Source: Streptomyces tendae (GTDB lineage: Bacteria > Actinomycetota > Actinomycetes > Streptomycetales > Streptomycetaceae). Taken from it: 64,000 bases of DNA. The notes below the pieces were generated by a model. That model had not been told where the DNA came from and searched no databases. It saw only the letters and a program-made list of their open reading frames with translations. Shown in pieces: positions 34,097 through 42,571 of this stretch; the stretch's first letter is position 1; each line of letters opens with the position of its first letter. Position numbers and translations under genes: made by a program. The stretch is from NCBI RefSeq assembly GCF_008632955.1, contig NZ_CP043959.1:2790001-2854000 (forward strand), read 5' to 3'.

Positions 34097-35092
34097 TCAG
34101 CCGGCGTCGGGCCGCGGCGCCTCCTGCCATCCGTCGCCGTCCTGCCCGCGGGGGCCCGTCGGCTGCGGGACGCCCTGCGGCCGTTGAGCTCCCTGCGGCC
34201 GCCGGCTGTCCGGGGCGTGCCCGGGTCCCTGCGCCCGCCCGGGTACCTGGCCCGGGCCGGGTCGCTGCGACAACCCTGGTCCCTGTGCCTGCCCGGGCCC
34301 CTGCCCCTGAGCCGGTCCCGGGCGCCGGGGCAGCCCATGACCCCGCTCCGGCCCGGGTCGCTGCGCCTGCCCGGTCCCTGTTCCTGCCCTGCCCTGGCCC
34401 TGAGCCGGTCCCGGGCGCCGCGGCTGCCCGGGACCCTGCCCCTGTCCGTGCGTCGGACCGGACTCCTGCTCCTGCCCAAGTCCCTGTTCCTGCCCTGCCC
34501 TGGCCCTGATCCGGTCCCGGGCGCCGCGGCTGCCCGGGCCCTGCCCCTGTCCGTGCGTCGGACCGGACTCCTGCTCCTGCCCCGGTCCAGGCCTCTGCCC
34601 CTGTCGCTCACCCTGCGCCGGCTCGTGCCCCTGCCCCTGCGCCTGGCCTCCGGGACTCTGCGGCAGCTGCTCACCCTGCCCCGGCTCGGGGCGCTGACCG
34701 TGCCCCGGCCCCTGAGCCTGTCCGGTATTGCGGCCCTGCCCCGAGTCCCGGCCCTGACCCTGTCCCAGGTCCCGGCGGTGCCCGGGCCCCTGCCCCTGCC
34801 GCTGAGGCAGCGCCGGCCCCTGGTCCTGACCCTGAGCCTGTGCCTGCCCCGGACCATGACCCTGCCCCGCCCCCTGCGGCAGCCCCGGGTGCTGGGGCCG
34901 GCGGGGGCCGCTCTGGGGCGGGCGGGTGCCGCCCTGGGGCTGACGGGGACGGACCGTGCCCGCCAGCGCCTGGCGGACCTCGAACTGGGTCCGCTCGGCC
35001 ACCTCGCGGACCTCGGCCACGACGTCACCGCGCTCACGCACGAGTCGGTCGTAGACCGGCAGGCCGTCGGGGGAGGGGGCGGAGGATGTCAT
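34097..35092 (-). CDS. Gln/Gly/Pro-rich low-complexity protein
   Basis: 331 aa from ATG 35092 (GAAGGAAA upstream). Residues 1-45 are ordinary (MTSSAPSPDGLPVYDRLVRE, then RGDVVAEVREVAERTQFEVRQALAG) with a predicted helix. The remaining ~285 residues are a run of GQ, PGQ, GPGQ and GQGQ units with scattered R, E and H: certainly disordered. No membrane or signal segment. Two DNA repeats of about 106 bp (34374 on, 34480 on) fall inside; because 106 is not a multiple of three the copies are read in different frames. The C-terminal part therefore may not be exactly as translated. Function unknown. Confidence 0.6.
   Translation of the reverse strand: MTSSAPSPDGLPVYDRLVRERGDVVAEVREVAERTQFEVRQALAGTVRPRQPQGGTRPPQSGPRRPQHPGLPQGAGQGHGPGQAQAQGQDQGPALPQRQGQGPGHRRDLGQGQGRDSGQGRNTGQAQGPGHGQRPEPGQGEQLPQSPGGQAQGQGHEPAQGERQGQRPGPGQEQESGPTHGQGQGPGSRGARDRIRARAGQEQGLGQEQESGPTHGQGQGPGQPRRPGPAQGQGRAGTGTGQAQRPGPERGHGLPRRPGPAQGQGPGQAQGPGLSQRPGPGQVPGRAQGPGHAPDSRRPQGAQRPQGVPQPTGPRGQDGDGWQEAPRPDAG
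34374..34583. repeat. two tandem copies of a ~106-bp unit
   Basis: Unit 1 begins GTCCCTGTTCCTGCCCTGCC at 34374, unit 2 at 34480. They share the segments GGTCCCGGGCGCCGCGGCTG and CCGTGCGTCGGACCGGACTC and differ mainly by GAG/GAT and one base (GGGACCC versus GGGCCC). Lies within the Gln/Gly/Pro-rich gene. Confidence 0.8.
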
Positions 35093-35269
35093 GGGGGGTT
35101 TCCTTCGTGGGGGGACGACTACGAGGGGCCGGCGTCCGGCCCCAGAGGATTCAGCGCCGTTCGGGCACCGTGGCGTTACAGTCCGCCGCGTTTTGTCCAG
35201 GGTTGCGAGAGCTGTCCCGGCGCGGCAAAGAGGACACAATCAGACCTACTGCCCCGCTAGCGTGAACCC

Positions 35270-36385
35270 ATGACGAAGACGAAGCGGACCACCACGGCGT
35301 CGGCTCCCGTGCTCGGCAGCCGGGCGCTCAACCGGGCGACCCTGGAGCGGCAGCTGCTGCTGCGCCGCTCACCGATGTCCGCGACGGACGCGGTCGCGCA
35401 CCTGGTCGGCCTCCAGGCGCAGAACGTCAAGCCGCCGTACTACGCGCTCGCCGCCCGGCTCGACGGCTTCGTCCCCGAGGCGCTGTCCGGGCCCATGGCC
35501 GACCGCACGGTGGTCCGCATCGTCACCCTCCGCTCGACCATCCACACCCACACCGCCGACGACTGCCTGACCCTGCGGCCCCTGGTGCAGGCCGCCCGCG
35601 ACCGGGAGCTGCACCTGTTCCGGTCGGGGCTGGCCGGCGTCGACCTGGACCGCCTGGCCGACCGCGCCCGCGGGCTCGTCGAGGCCGAACCGCGCACCAT
35701 GAAGGAACTGCGCGACATCCTGCTGACCGAGTGGCCGGACGCCGACCCGCTGGTCCTGTCGATCGCCGCCCGCTGCAAGCTGCCGCTGGTGCAGGTCACC
35801 CCGCGCGGGCTGTGGGGCCGCAGCGGACAGGTCCGGCTGACCACCGCCGAGCACTGGCTGGGCCGCCCCGCCGAGCCGGCCCCCGCACCGGACGACACCG
35901 TGCTGCGGTATCTCGCCGCCTTCGGACCGGCGTCCGTGAAGGACATGCAGACCTGGGCCGGACTCACCCGGCTCCGGGACGCCTTCGAGCGCCTGCGGCC
36001 CCGGCTGGTCACCTTCCGGGACGAGAACGGCACCGAACTCTTCGACCTCCCGGACGCGCCCCGCCCCGGCCCGGACACCCCGGCCCCGCCGCGTTTCCTG
36101 CCGGAGTTCGACAACCTGCTGCTCTCGCACGCGGACCGCTCGCGGGTCGTCCCGGCCGAGCTGAAGGGCCGGCACTGGAAGGGGAACATCGCCTACCGCA
36201 CCCTCCTCGTGGACGGCTTCCTGGCAGGACTGTGGCGGCTGGACGAGGACGCCCTCGTCATCGAGCCCTTCGGACGGCTCCACAAGGCGGCGCGTGAGGA
36301 GGTCACCGCCGAGGCGGAGCGGATGCTGGGGGTCATGCACCCCGGCGCGGCGTACGACATCCGCTTCGGGACGGTGCGGGACTGA
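35270..36385 (+). CDS. AlkZ-like winged-helix DNA glycosylase family protein
   Basis: 371 aa. RALNRATLERQLLLRRSPMSATDAVAHLVGLQAQNVKPPYYAL carries the QAQ motif (about 45-47) that lines the active site of HTH_42/AlkZ glycosylases, enzymes that unhook interstrand crosslinks or bulky N-alkylpurines made by natural products. Further family segments: VRIVTLRSTIHTHTADD, RYLAAFGPASVKDMQTWAGL, FLPEFDNLLLSHADRSRVV, VDGFLAGLWRL. The branch with QxQ is widespread in Streptomyces. The likely -10 TAGCGT (35258-35263) ends six bases before the ATG, so the message is probably leaderless. Strong terminator downstream. Confidence 0.85.
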   Translation: MTKTKRTTTASAPVLGSRALNRATLERQLLLRRSPMSATDAVAHLVGLQAQNVKPPYYALAARLDGFVPEALSGPMADRTVVRIVTLRSTIHTHTADDCLTLRPLVQAARDRELHLFRSGLAGVDLDRLADRARGLVEAEPRTMKELRDILLTEWPDADPLVLSIAARCKLPLVQVTPRGLWGRSGQVRLTTAEHWLGRPAEPAPAPDDTVLRYLAAFGPASVKDMQTWAGLTRLRDAFERLRPRLVTFRDENGTELFDLPDAPRPGPDTPAPPRFLPEFDNLLLSHADRSRVVPAELKGRHWKGNIAYRTLLVDGFLAGLWRLDEDALVIEPFGRLHKAAREEVTAEAERMLGVMHPGAAYDIRFGTVRD

Positions 36386-36460
36386 CCCCGGACGGGGACC
36401 CGGCGGTGGACCCGGACGTGGACCCGCCCGTGGAGCCCGACAAGGACCCGGACATGGAGA

Positions 36461-36501
36461 GGGGGCGTTGCGGGCTGCTCGTGGAAGCCCGCAACGCCCC
36501 C
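36461..36501 (+). terminator. perfect 16-bp hairpin terminator
   Basis: Arms GGGGGCGTTGCGGGCT (36461-36476) and AGCCCGCAACGCCCCC (36486-36501), nine-base loop. It follows the AlkZ-like gene and also lies just past the end of the small minus-strand ORF, so it can serve both. Confidence 0.75.
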
Positions 36502-36530
36502 TGGTCGTGACCTGAGGGTTGCTCAGGAAA

Positions 36531-36683
36531 TCAAGGGGTCGCCCCCGGACAGCGGTGCGACGCGGCGGCGCGTCCCGTGTCGGCGGTCAGGACGAGGACG
36601 GCGGAGGAGGAGAGGGCGGGCGCGGGCGCGGCGGCAGTGGCGCGTCCGGTGGCGGACCGTCTGGTGCGGGTGAGCCCTGGCAT
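36531..36683 (-). CDS. small 50-aa ORF, possible secreted or membrane peptide
   Basis: ATG 36683 has an excellent ribosome-binding site (GGAGGAG, 36694-36688). The product starts MPGLTRTRRSATGRATAAA, a basic n-region, followed by an Ala/Leu/Ser core (PALSSSAVLVLTADTG) and ends ASHRCPGATP with one cysteine. This looks like an export signal with almost no mature chain, or a short membrane peptide. Stop 36531 is 30 bases from the 16-bp hairpin. No family is recognised; translation is likely, role unknown. Confidence 0.45.
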   Translation of the reverse strand: MPGLTRTRRSATGRATAAAPAPALSSSAVLVLTADTGRAAASHRCPGATP

Positions 36684-36948
36684 GGGTCTCCTCCAGTTGC
36701 CGGTGGGGGTCGCACGGTGGGGGCCGGGTATCGGGGGCGGCCCCGACGTGCCCGGGCGATCGGCACGTGTCACACGCTAGGACCGGTCCAGGGGGCGCCC
36801 CAATGAGGGAACCCCCTAAGGGAGTTGGACAGGGAAAACCCTCGGTCGCCGGGCTCGCGCCGGTGCATTTCCGGCCACGGTGGCCGAAGCGGCGCCGGGC
36901 ACGTTCCCATCGTGCCACGGGCCGTGGAAGCGCCGTGACCCGGGTCAC

Positions 36949-39759
36949 CTACGGCGCGCGGCGCCCCGCCGCCAGCCGCACGATGTCCACCCGGGACCGT
37001 ATGCCCAGCTTGCGGTAGACCCGGGTGAGCGTCGCCTCGACGGTCTTGACACTGATGAACAGCCGCCCGGCTATCTCCCGGTTGGTCGCTCCCTCCATGA
37101 CCAGCGCCGCGACCTGACGCTCCATCGACGCGAGCCCGTCCAGCGCGGCCGGGGTCGCCGCGGGCACCGGTTCGGCCTCCGCCGGACCGGCCGCCACGGC
37201 CTCGTCGACCTGCCGCAGCCAGGGCAGCGCGCGGCAGCGCCGGAACAGCCGGGCCGCCTCGTCGTACCCGGCCGGACCGGGACCCCGCGAACGCAGCCGC
37301 GCCCGCGCGAACGCGGCCCGCGCCTCCTCCAGGCCGTAGCCCAGCTTGGCCAGCCGCTCCTGTGCCGACGTCAACTGGGCGACGGCCGCCTGGTGTTCGC
37401 CGCGCGCCGCTCGCACCAGCGCCTCCGCGCGGTCCAGCACCGCCAGTACGCTCGCCCGGTTCAGGCGCAGCGCGTGCACCCGCGTGACGTTGATCAGCTC
37501 CTGCGCCTCGCCGGGCTCGCCGATCCGCACCAGCGCCTCGGCGAGGTCGCCCTGCCAGCGGCCGCGCGCCGGGTCGGTGATGCCCATGCCCTGTTCCAGC
37601 TCCCGGACCCGGCGCAGCGAGCGCACCGCGGCCTGCGCGTCGCCGGAGACGAGCTGCCCGTAGCCGAGGGCCGCCAGGGCCAGGGACAGGTACAACTGGT
37701 CGCCGTCCACCTCGGCGTGGTCGGCGGACTCCCGGGCCAGAGCCAGCGCCCGGTCCACGTCACCGCCGGACGCCTCCGCCATGGAGGCGAGCATCGCGGA
37801 CGCGCTCTCGCCGATCCCTGAGTCCCGGGCCAGCCGCAGGCTCTCCCCGGCCAGGTCGAGGGCCCGTCCGCAGTGCCCGAAGCGCAGTTCGGTGTCGGCG
37901 AGCAGCCGGGAGAAGTGCACCTCGCTCTCGACCATGCCGCGCCGTCGCGCCTCCCGCAGCAGCGCGGTGATCGCCGTACGGGCCTCGGGGAGCTGGTCGC
38001 TCATCAGCAGCCAGCGGAAGCGGGCCATCGCGGCGCCGTTGTGGTGGCTGGCCACGTCGGGGTCCTGGGGCTCCTGGAGCGCCCGCCGGATGGTGGCGGG
38101 GGCGTCGGGGTGGCCCATCAGGGTCTCGGTGGACGACTGGAAGGCCAGCGCCATCAGCTCGGTGCGCCGGTCCCCGCCCCGCGCGGCCAGCTCGGCGGCG
38201 TGCGCCGCCTCCTGCCGGGACTTGGCGAAGTCGCCGTTGACCACGACCTCGCGCCAGGCGAGCTGGTAGTGGACCAGGGCGAGCAGCCGGGGGTCGTCCC
38301 CGGCGTCCGCGAGCACCTGCGGGAACACCGCGTCGACCTCACCGAGCGCCTGCCCGGCCGCCTCGATGACCACCATCCACGCCCGCACCCGCTCGGCCGG
38401 CACCGTCGCCCGGGTCAGCACCTCGCGGGCTATGTCCCGGGCCAGGTCGACCTCGCCCGCGGTGATCGCGTCCTCGGCGGCCTGGAGGCGCCGCTCGTCG
38501 GGGGCAGGCGTGCCGTCCGCCGGGGTGTGCCGGGCGGCGAGCAGCCCGAGCGACGCGGCGACCGACGGTGCCCCGCGGTCCCGGGCCATCGCGGCCGCCT
38601 CGGCCAGCCGGGCCGCCACCTCCGGGTCGGGGCCGGTAGCCGCGAGCGCCAGGTGCCGGGCCCGTTCGATCGGGTCGGAGGCCGCCGTGGACAGCGCGGT
38701 GTGCGCGGCCCGCCGCTCCCGCGCCGGCGCCTCCGCGTAGAGGGCGGCGGAGATCAGCGGGTGCGTGAAGCGCAGCGCGGGGTCCTCGGGGTCGGTGATG
38801 AGCAGCCCCAGGGACGCGGCCTGGGCGGTCTCGGCCTCCGCGTTGTCCCGGCCGGCCGCGTGCAGCAGGGCCAGGGTGGGGCGGGCACCGGCGCTGGCCA
38901 CCAGCAGGGTGCGGCGGGCCTCGTCGGACAGCATTTCCAGGCGGCTGAGGACCAGCGCCCGCAGCGAGGTCGGCACCGGCAGCGGCTCACCGGGGCGCGG
39001 CCGGGTGGGGCTCTCCGCGAGGGCGCGGCCCAGCTCCAGCGCGAACAGCGGGTTGCCGCCGCTGGTGCGGTGGATGTCACGCACCGTCGAGCGGGACAGG
39101 CTGGTGTAGCCGCGGTGGTCGAGCAGCGCCGACACCTGGGTGCGGGAGAACGGGCCGAGGCGCACGGTCAGCGTGTCCGGCGGGCAGGCGCGCAGATGGC
39201 GGTCGTACTCCTCGCCCTCGGTGCGCACCGCGCACAGCATGCGCACCGGGCTGTCGCCCAGCCGCCGGGCGGCGAAGCCGAGCAGCTCGGCGCTGGCCGG
39301 GTCCAGCCACTGCAGGTCGTCGGCGACCACGAGCACCGGGCCCTCGGCCGACAGCGCGCGCAGCGTGGACAGCACCGCGAGCCGCAGGGCCAGGCCGTCC
39401 CGCTGGAGGGTGGACTCGCCGCGCCCGGTGAGCGCCGACTCCAGCGCCGTGCGCTGGGCGGCGGGCAGCCGCGGGGCCACCTCGTCCAGCACCAGACCGA
39501 ACAGATCCGCCAGCGCCAGGAACGGCAGATGGGATTCGGACTCCGTGGCCGAGCAGCGCAACACACGGGACGTGGCACCCGCGTTTTCCGCCGCAAGTGC
39601 CCGCAGCACGGTCGACTTTCCTATTCCGGCGGGGCCGTGGAGCAGCACGCTGCCGCCGCGCGCGAGCTGTTCCCTCGCGTCGGAGACCAGCTCCTCCCGG
39701 CCGATGACCAGGTCGGGGCGGCACCTGGCAGGCTCCTTGTCGTCCCGTCGCACGGTCAC
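36949..39759 (-). CDS. large ATP-binding LuxR-family regulator (LAL type)
   Basis: 936 aa from GTG 39759 with GGAGGGGAG upstream. Walker A GPAGIGKST (42-50) and Walker B VLVVADDLQWLDPAS (about 145) define the N-terminal AAA/STAND ATPase; the middle is a long helical TPR-like superhelix (about 350-840); the C-terminus (MERQVAALVMEGATNREIAGRLFISVKTVEATLTRVYRKLGI) is a LuxR/FixJ helix-turn-helix. Such 900-residue regulators use ATP and an inducer to activate operons such as those for antibiotic or sugar pathways. Monocistronic; targets not evident, though a dyad at 36810-36826 sits just beyond its stop. Confidence 0.9.
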   Translation of the reverse strand: MTVRRDDKEPARCRPDLVIGREELVSDAREQLARGGSVLLHGPAGIGKSTVLRALAAENAGATSRVLRCSATESESHLPFLALADLFGLVLDEVAPRLPAAQRTALESALTGRGESTLQRDGLALRLAVLSTLRALSAEGPVLVVADDLQWLDPASAELLGFAARRLGDSPVRMLCAVRTEGEEYDRHLRACPPDTLTVRLGPFSRTQVSALLDHRGYTSLSRSTVRDIHRTSGGNPLFALELGRALAESPTRPRPGEPLPVPTSLRALVLSRLEMLSDEARRTLLVASAGARPTLALLHAAGRDNAEAETAQAASLGLLITDPEDPALRFTHPLISAALYAEAPARERRAAHTALSTAASDPIERARHLALAATGPDPEVAARLAEAAAMARDRGAPSVAASLGLLAARHTPADGTPAPDERRLQAAEDAITAGEVDLARDIAREVLTRATVPAERVRAWMVVIEAAGQALGEVDAVFPQVLADAGDDPRLLALVHYQLAWREVVVNGDFAKSRQEAAHAAELAARGGDRRTELMALAFQSSTETLMGHPDAPATIRRALQEPQDPDVASHHNGAAMARFRWLLMSDQLPEARTAITALLREARRRGMVESEVHFSRLLADTELRFGHCGRALDLAGESLRLARDSGIGESASAMLASMAEASGGDVDRALALARESADHAEVDGDQLYLSLALAALGYGQLVSGDAQAAVRSLRRVRELEQGMGITDPARGRWQGDLAEALVRIGEPGEAQELINVTRVHALRLNRASVLAVLDRAEALVRAARGEHQAAVAQLTSAQERLAKLGYGLEEARAAFARARLRSRGPGPAGYDEAARLFRRCRALPWLRQVDEAVAAGPAEAEPVPAATPAALDGLASMERQVAALVMEGATNREIAGRLFISVKTVEATLTRVYRKLGIRSRVDIVRLAAGRRAP

Positions 39760-39914
39760 CGCTCCCCTCCGTGTGGCGTGTCCTGGCCAATATTAGGCAA
39801 CAGGCTCCTCAATTCCGGGCGGACGGTGTAGTGAGGCAAATTACAGCGGGCCGATCTTCGGTAAATCCATTGGGCTACTCGTGGTAATACCGTCCGTGGG
39901 AGAACACCGCAAAC

Positions 39915-40772
39915 CTACGGCAACCACCCGGCCCGGCGGGCGGCGACCACCGCCTCGCCCCGGGTCCGGGCCCCCATTTTCCGCATCGCGGACCGCAGAT
40001 ACGCCTTGACGGTTTCAGCCGTCAGCCCGAGCCGCTCGGCCGCGGCGCCGTTCGTCGCCCCCGCCGCCACACAGGCGAGCACGTCCACCTCCCGGGGCGC
40101 GAGCCGCACCGCACCGGACGGCGCCTCCCGCGCGGTGAGCAGGGCGCACGCGTCCAGCAGCTCCGCCCGCAGCGCCGGGTCGGTGATCCGCGGGGCCAGC
40201 GCCCGCAGCGCCGCGTGCGCCTCCCGTACCTGCTCCCGGTGCGCGCCCGCCGCCGGCTCCCGGGGCGGGCCCGCCCCCGGCACCGGGTGCGCCGCCGCCA
40301 GCAGTTCCTCCGCCTCCTCCCGCACCACCAGGGCCTGTTCCACGTCCCGCGCCGCCTGCACCGCCTCCCCGAGCGTGCGGTCGCCGAGCGGCCGGGCCGT
40401 ACGCAGCGCCCCGTAGAGCACCGCACGCACCCGTCGCCGTACGACCACCGGCACCGCCACCACCGCGCGCAGGCCCTCGGCGGCGACCGGGGCGTCGTAC
40501 TCGTGGCTGATCTGCCGGGAGACGGAGTAATCCGTCACCGCGCACGGCCGGGCGAGCGCCACCGCCTTGCCGCCCAGACCGTTGCCCGACGTCACCGCGA
40601 GCGCGCTGAGCGCCGGGGTGGCCGTGCCGCTCAGCTCGCTGATCCGCACCTGCCACCGCCCCGGCACCACCAGCCCTCCGAACGCGACCGGCAGTCCCGT
40701 CGCACGCCGCAGCCGGGCCAGCGCACTGCGGATCTCCGCCACCTCGCCCGTCCTCGCCGGGTCTGCTGTCAC
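39915..40772 (-). CDS. GAF-domain LuxR-family regulator
   Basis: 285 aa. The first ~150 residues are a GAF-like sensor (LPVAFGGLVVPGRWQVRI, GLGGKAVALARPCAVTDYSVSRQISHEYDAPVAAEGLRAVVAVPVVV) and the last 65 a LuxR-type HTH (LAPREVDVLACVAAGATNGAAAERLGLTAETVKAYLRSAMRKMGA). Divergent from two acyl-CoA synthetase genes with 125 bases between starts and a perfect ACCCCCG-TT-CGGGGGT palindrome between them, so it very probably controls that operon. GAF-LuxR proteins next to acyl-CoA synthetase genes are a recurrent Streptomyces arrangement. Ligand may be an acyl or aromatic acid (inference). Confidence 0.88.
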   Translation of the reverse strand: MTADPARTGEVAEIRSALARLRRATGLPVAFGGLVVPGRWQVRISELSGTATPALSALAVTSGNGLGGKAVALARPCAVTDYSVSRQISHEYDAPVAAEGLRAVVAVPVVVRRRVRAVLYGALRTARPLGDRTLGEAVQAARDVEQALVVREEAEELLAAAHPVPGAGPPREPAAGAHREQVREAHAALRALAPRITDPALRAELLDACALLTAREAPSGAVRLAPREVDVLACVAAGATNGAAAERLGLTAETVKAYLRSAMRKMGARTRGEAVVAARRAGWLP

Positions 40773-40810
40773 CTGATCGCCCCTTCACCGCGGCCCGTGT
40801 GCGGGCGCAC

Positions 40811-40826
40811 ACCCCCGTTCGGGGGT
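40811..40826. promoter_or_regulatory. palindromic operator, likely for the GAF-LuxR regulator
   Basis: ACCCCCG-TT-CGGGGGT, a perfect 7-2-7 palindrome in the divergent region between the LuxR gene and the acyl-CoA synthetase operon. NarL/LuxR-type regulators commonly bind such short G/C dyads. Similar shorter dyads occur at 11872-11884 and 36810-36826. Confidence 0.55.
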
Positions 40827-40897
40827 AGTGAGACCTGCATCACGGATTACACGATGGCGGTGAGCCGCCCGGCAAGGTCCGGCACCGAGGAGGACGC

Positions 40898-42571
40898 ATG
40901 ACGACGGGGACGGAGCAGTTCCGCAGGGCCCGGGACTTTCTGCTGGAACACCGCGAGGACTACGCCACCGCCTACCGGGACTTCACCTGGCCCCGGCCGG
41001 AGCGTTTCAACTGGGCCCTCGACTGGTTCGACGTGATCGCCGACGGCGACGACCGCACGGCCCTGCACCTCGTCGAGGAGGACGGCGGCGGGACCCGCCT
41101 GTCCTTCGCCGGGCTGGCCCGCCGCTCCGACCGGGTGGCCAACTGGCTGCGGGAGCGGGGCGTGGCCGCCGAGGACCGGGTGCTGGTGATGCTCGGCAAC
41201 CAGGCCGAACTGTGGGAGACCGCCCTGGCCGCGATGAAACTGCGCGCCGTCGTCATCCCGGCCACCCCGCTGCTCGGCCCCGCCGACCTGCGGGACCGGG
41301 TCGAGCGGGGCCGCGTCAGCCATGTGATCGTCCGCTCCGCCGACGCCGCGAAGTTCGACGAGGTGCCCGGCGCCTACACCCGCATCGCGGTGGGGGAGGA
41401 GCCCGGCGGGAGCTGGCTGCCGTACGCCGACGCGTACGGCGCGCCCGACCGGTTCACCCCCGACGGGCCCACCCTGGCCGACGACCCGCTGATGCTGTAC
41501 TTCACCTCGGGCACCACCGCCCGCCCCAAGCTGGTCGAGCACACCCACACCTCGTACCCGATCGGGCACCTGGCGACCATGTACTGGATCGGCCTGCGCC
41601 CCGGTGACGTGCACCTCAACATCTCCTCGCCCGGCTGGGCCAAGCACGCCTGGTCCAACCTCTTCGCCCCGTGGAACGCCGAGGCGACCGTCTTCCTGCA
41701 CAACTACACCCGCTTCGACGCACCCCGCCTGCTGGCCGAGATGGACAAGGCGGGCGTCACCACCTTCTGCGCCCCGCCGACCGTGTGGCGCATGCTCATC
41801 CAGTCCGACCTGGGCCGCCTGCGCACCCCGCCCCGCGAGGTCGTCGCCGCCGGCGAACCCCTCAACCCCGAGGTCATCGAGCAGGTACGGCGCGCCTGGG
41901 GGGTCACCATCCGGGACGGCTTCGGGCAGACCGAGACAGCCGTGCAGGTCTCCAACAGCCCCGGCCAGGTCCTCAAGACGGGCTCCATGGGCCGCCCCAG
42001 CCCCGGCTACCGCGTCGAACTCCTCGACCCGGTCTCCGGCGCGCCCGGCGCGACGGAGGGCGAGATCGCGCTCGACCTCGCCGACCGCCCGGTCGGCCTG
42101 ATGACCGGCTACCACGGCGATCCGGAGCGCACCGCGGAGGCGATGGCCGGCGGCTACTACCGCACCGGTGACATCGGCTCCCGCGACGCGGACGGTTACA
42201 TCACCTACGTCGGGCGCGCGGACGACGTGTTCAAGGCCTCCGACTACAAGATCAGTCCGTTCGAGCTGGAGAGCGCCCTGCTGGAGCACGAGGCGGTCGC
42301 CGAGGCGGCCGTGGTGCCCGCGCCGGACGAACTGCGGCTGGCCGTCCCGAAGGCGTACGTCGTGCTCGCCGAGGGCTGGGAGCCGGGTCCCGACACCGCG
42401 AAGGTGCTCTTCGACCACTCCCGGCAGACGCTCGCGCCCTACAAGCGGATCCGCCGGCTGGAGTTCGGGGAGCTGCCCAAGACCGTCTCCGGCAAGATCC
42501 GCCGCATCGAGCTGCGCGAGGCGACGGCGGCCGGATCCACCGGCGAGTACCGCGAGGAGGACTTCCGGTGA
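40898..42571 (+). CDS. medium-chain acyl-CoA synthetase-like AMP-binding protein
   Basis: 557 aa. ANL-superfamily adenylating enzyme. The phosphate loop is [17 protein letters not shown] (about 197-213), with GFGQTE (about 345), [20 protein letters not shown] and the hinge [38 protein letters not shown]; catalytic Lys in [11 protein letters not shown] near the end. The KLVEHTH and [13 protein letters not shown] variants are those of acyl-CoA synthetases of the medium-chain (ACSM) type, which act on medium-chain fatty or aromatic acids. Its stop overlaps the start of a second synthetase. Controlled, probably, by the divergent GAF-LuxR protein. Confidence 0.88.
   Translation: MTTGTEQFRRARDFLLEHREDYATAYRDFTWPRPERFNWALDWFDVIADGDDRTALHLVEEDGGGTRLSFAGLARRSDRVANWLRERGVAAEDRVLVMLGNQAELWETALAAMKLRAVVIPATPLLGPADLRDRVERGRVSHVIVRSADAAKFDEVPGAYTRIAVGEEPGGSWLPYADAYGAPDRFTPDGPTLADDPLMLYFTSGTTARPKLVEHTHTSYPIGHLATMYWIGLRPGDVHLNISSPGWAKHAWSNLFAPWNAEATVFLHNYTRFDAPRLLAEMDKAGVTTFCAPPTVWRMLIQSDLGRLRTPPREVVAAGEPLNPEVIEQVRRAWGVTIRDGFGQTETAVQVSNSPGQVLKTGSMGRPSPGYRVELLDPVSGAPGATEGEIALDLADRPVGLMTGYHGDPERTAEAMAGGYYRTGDIGSRDADGYITYVGRADDVFKASDYKISPFELESALLEHEAVAEAAVVPAPDELRLAVPKAYVVLAEGWEPGPDTAKVLFDHSRQTLAPYKRIRRLEFGELPKTVSGKIRRIELREATAAGSTGEYREEDFR

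Noticed and set aside
34374..34583. CRISPR or minisatellite element of its own
   Set aside because: Two copies inside a low-complexity coding region explain it.
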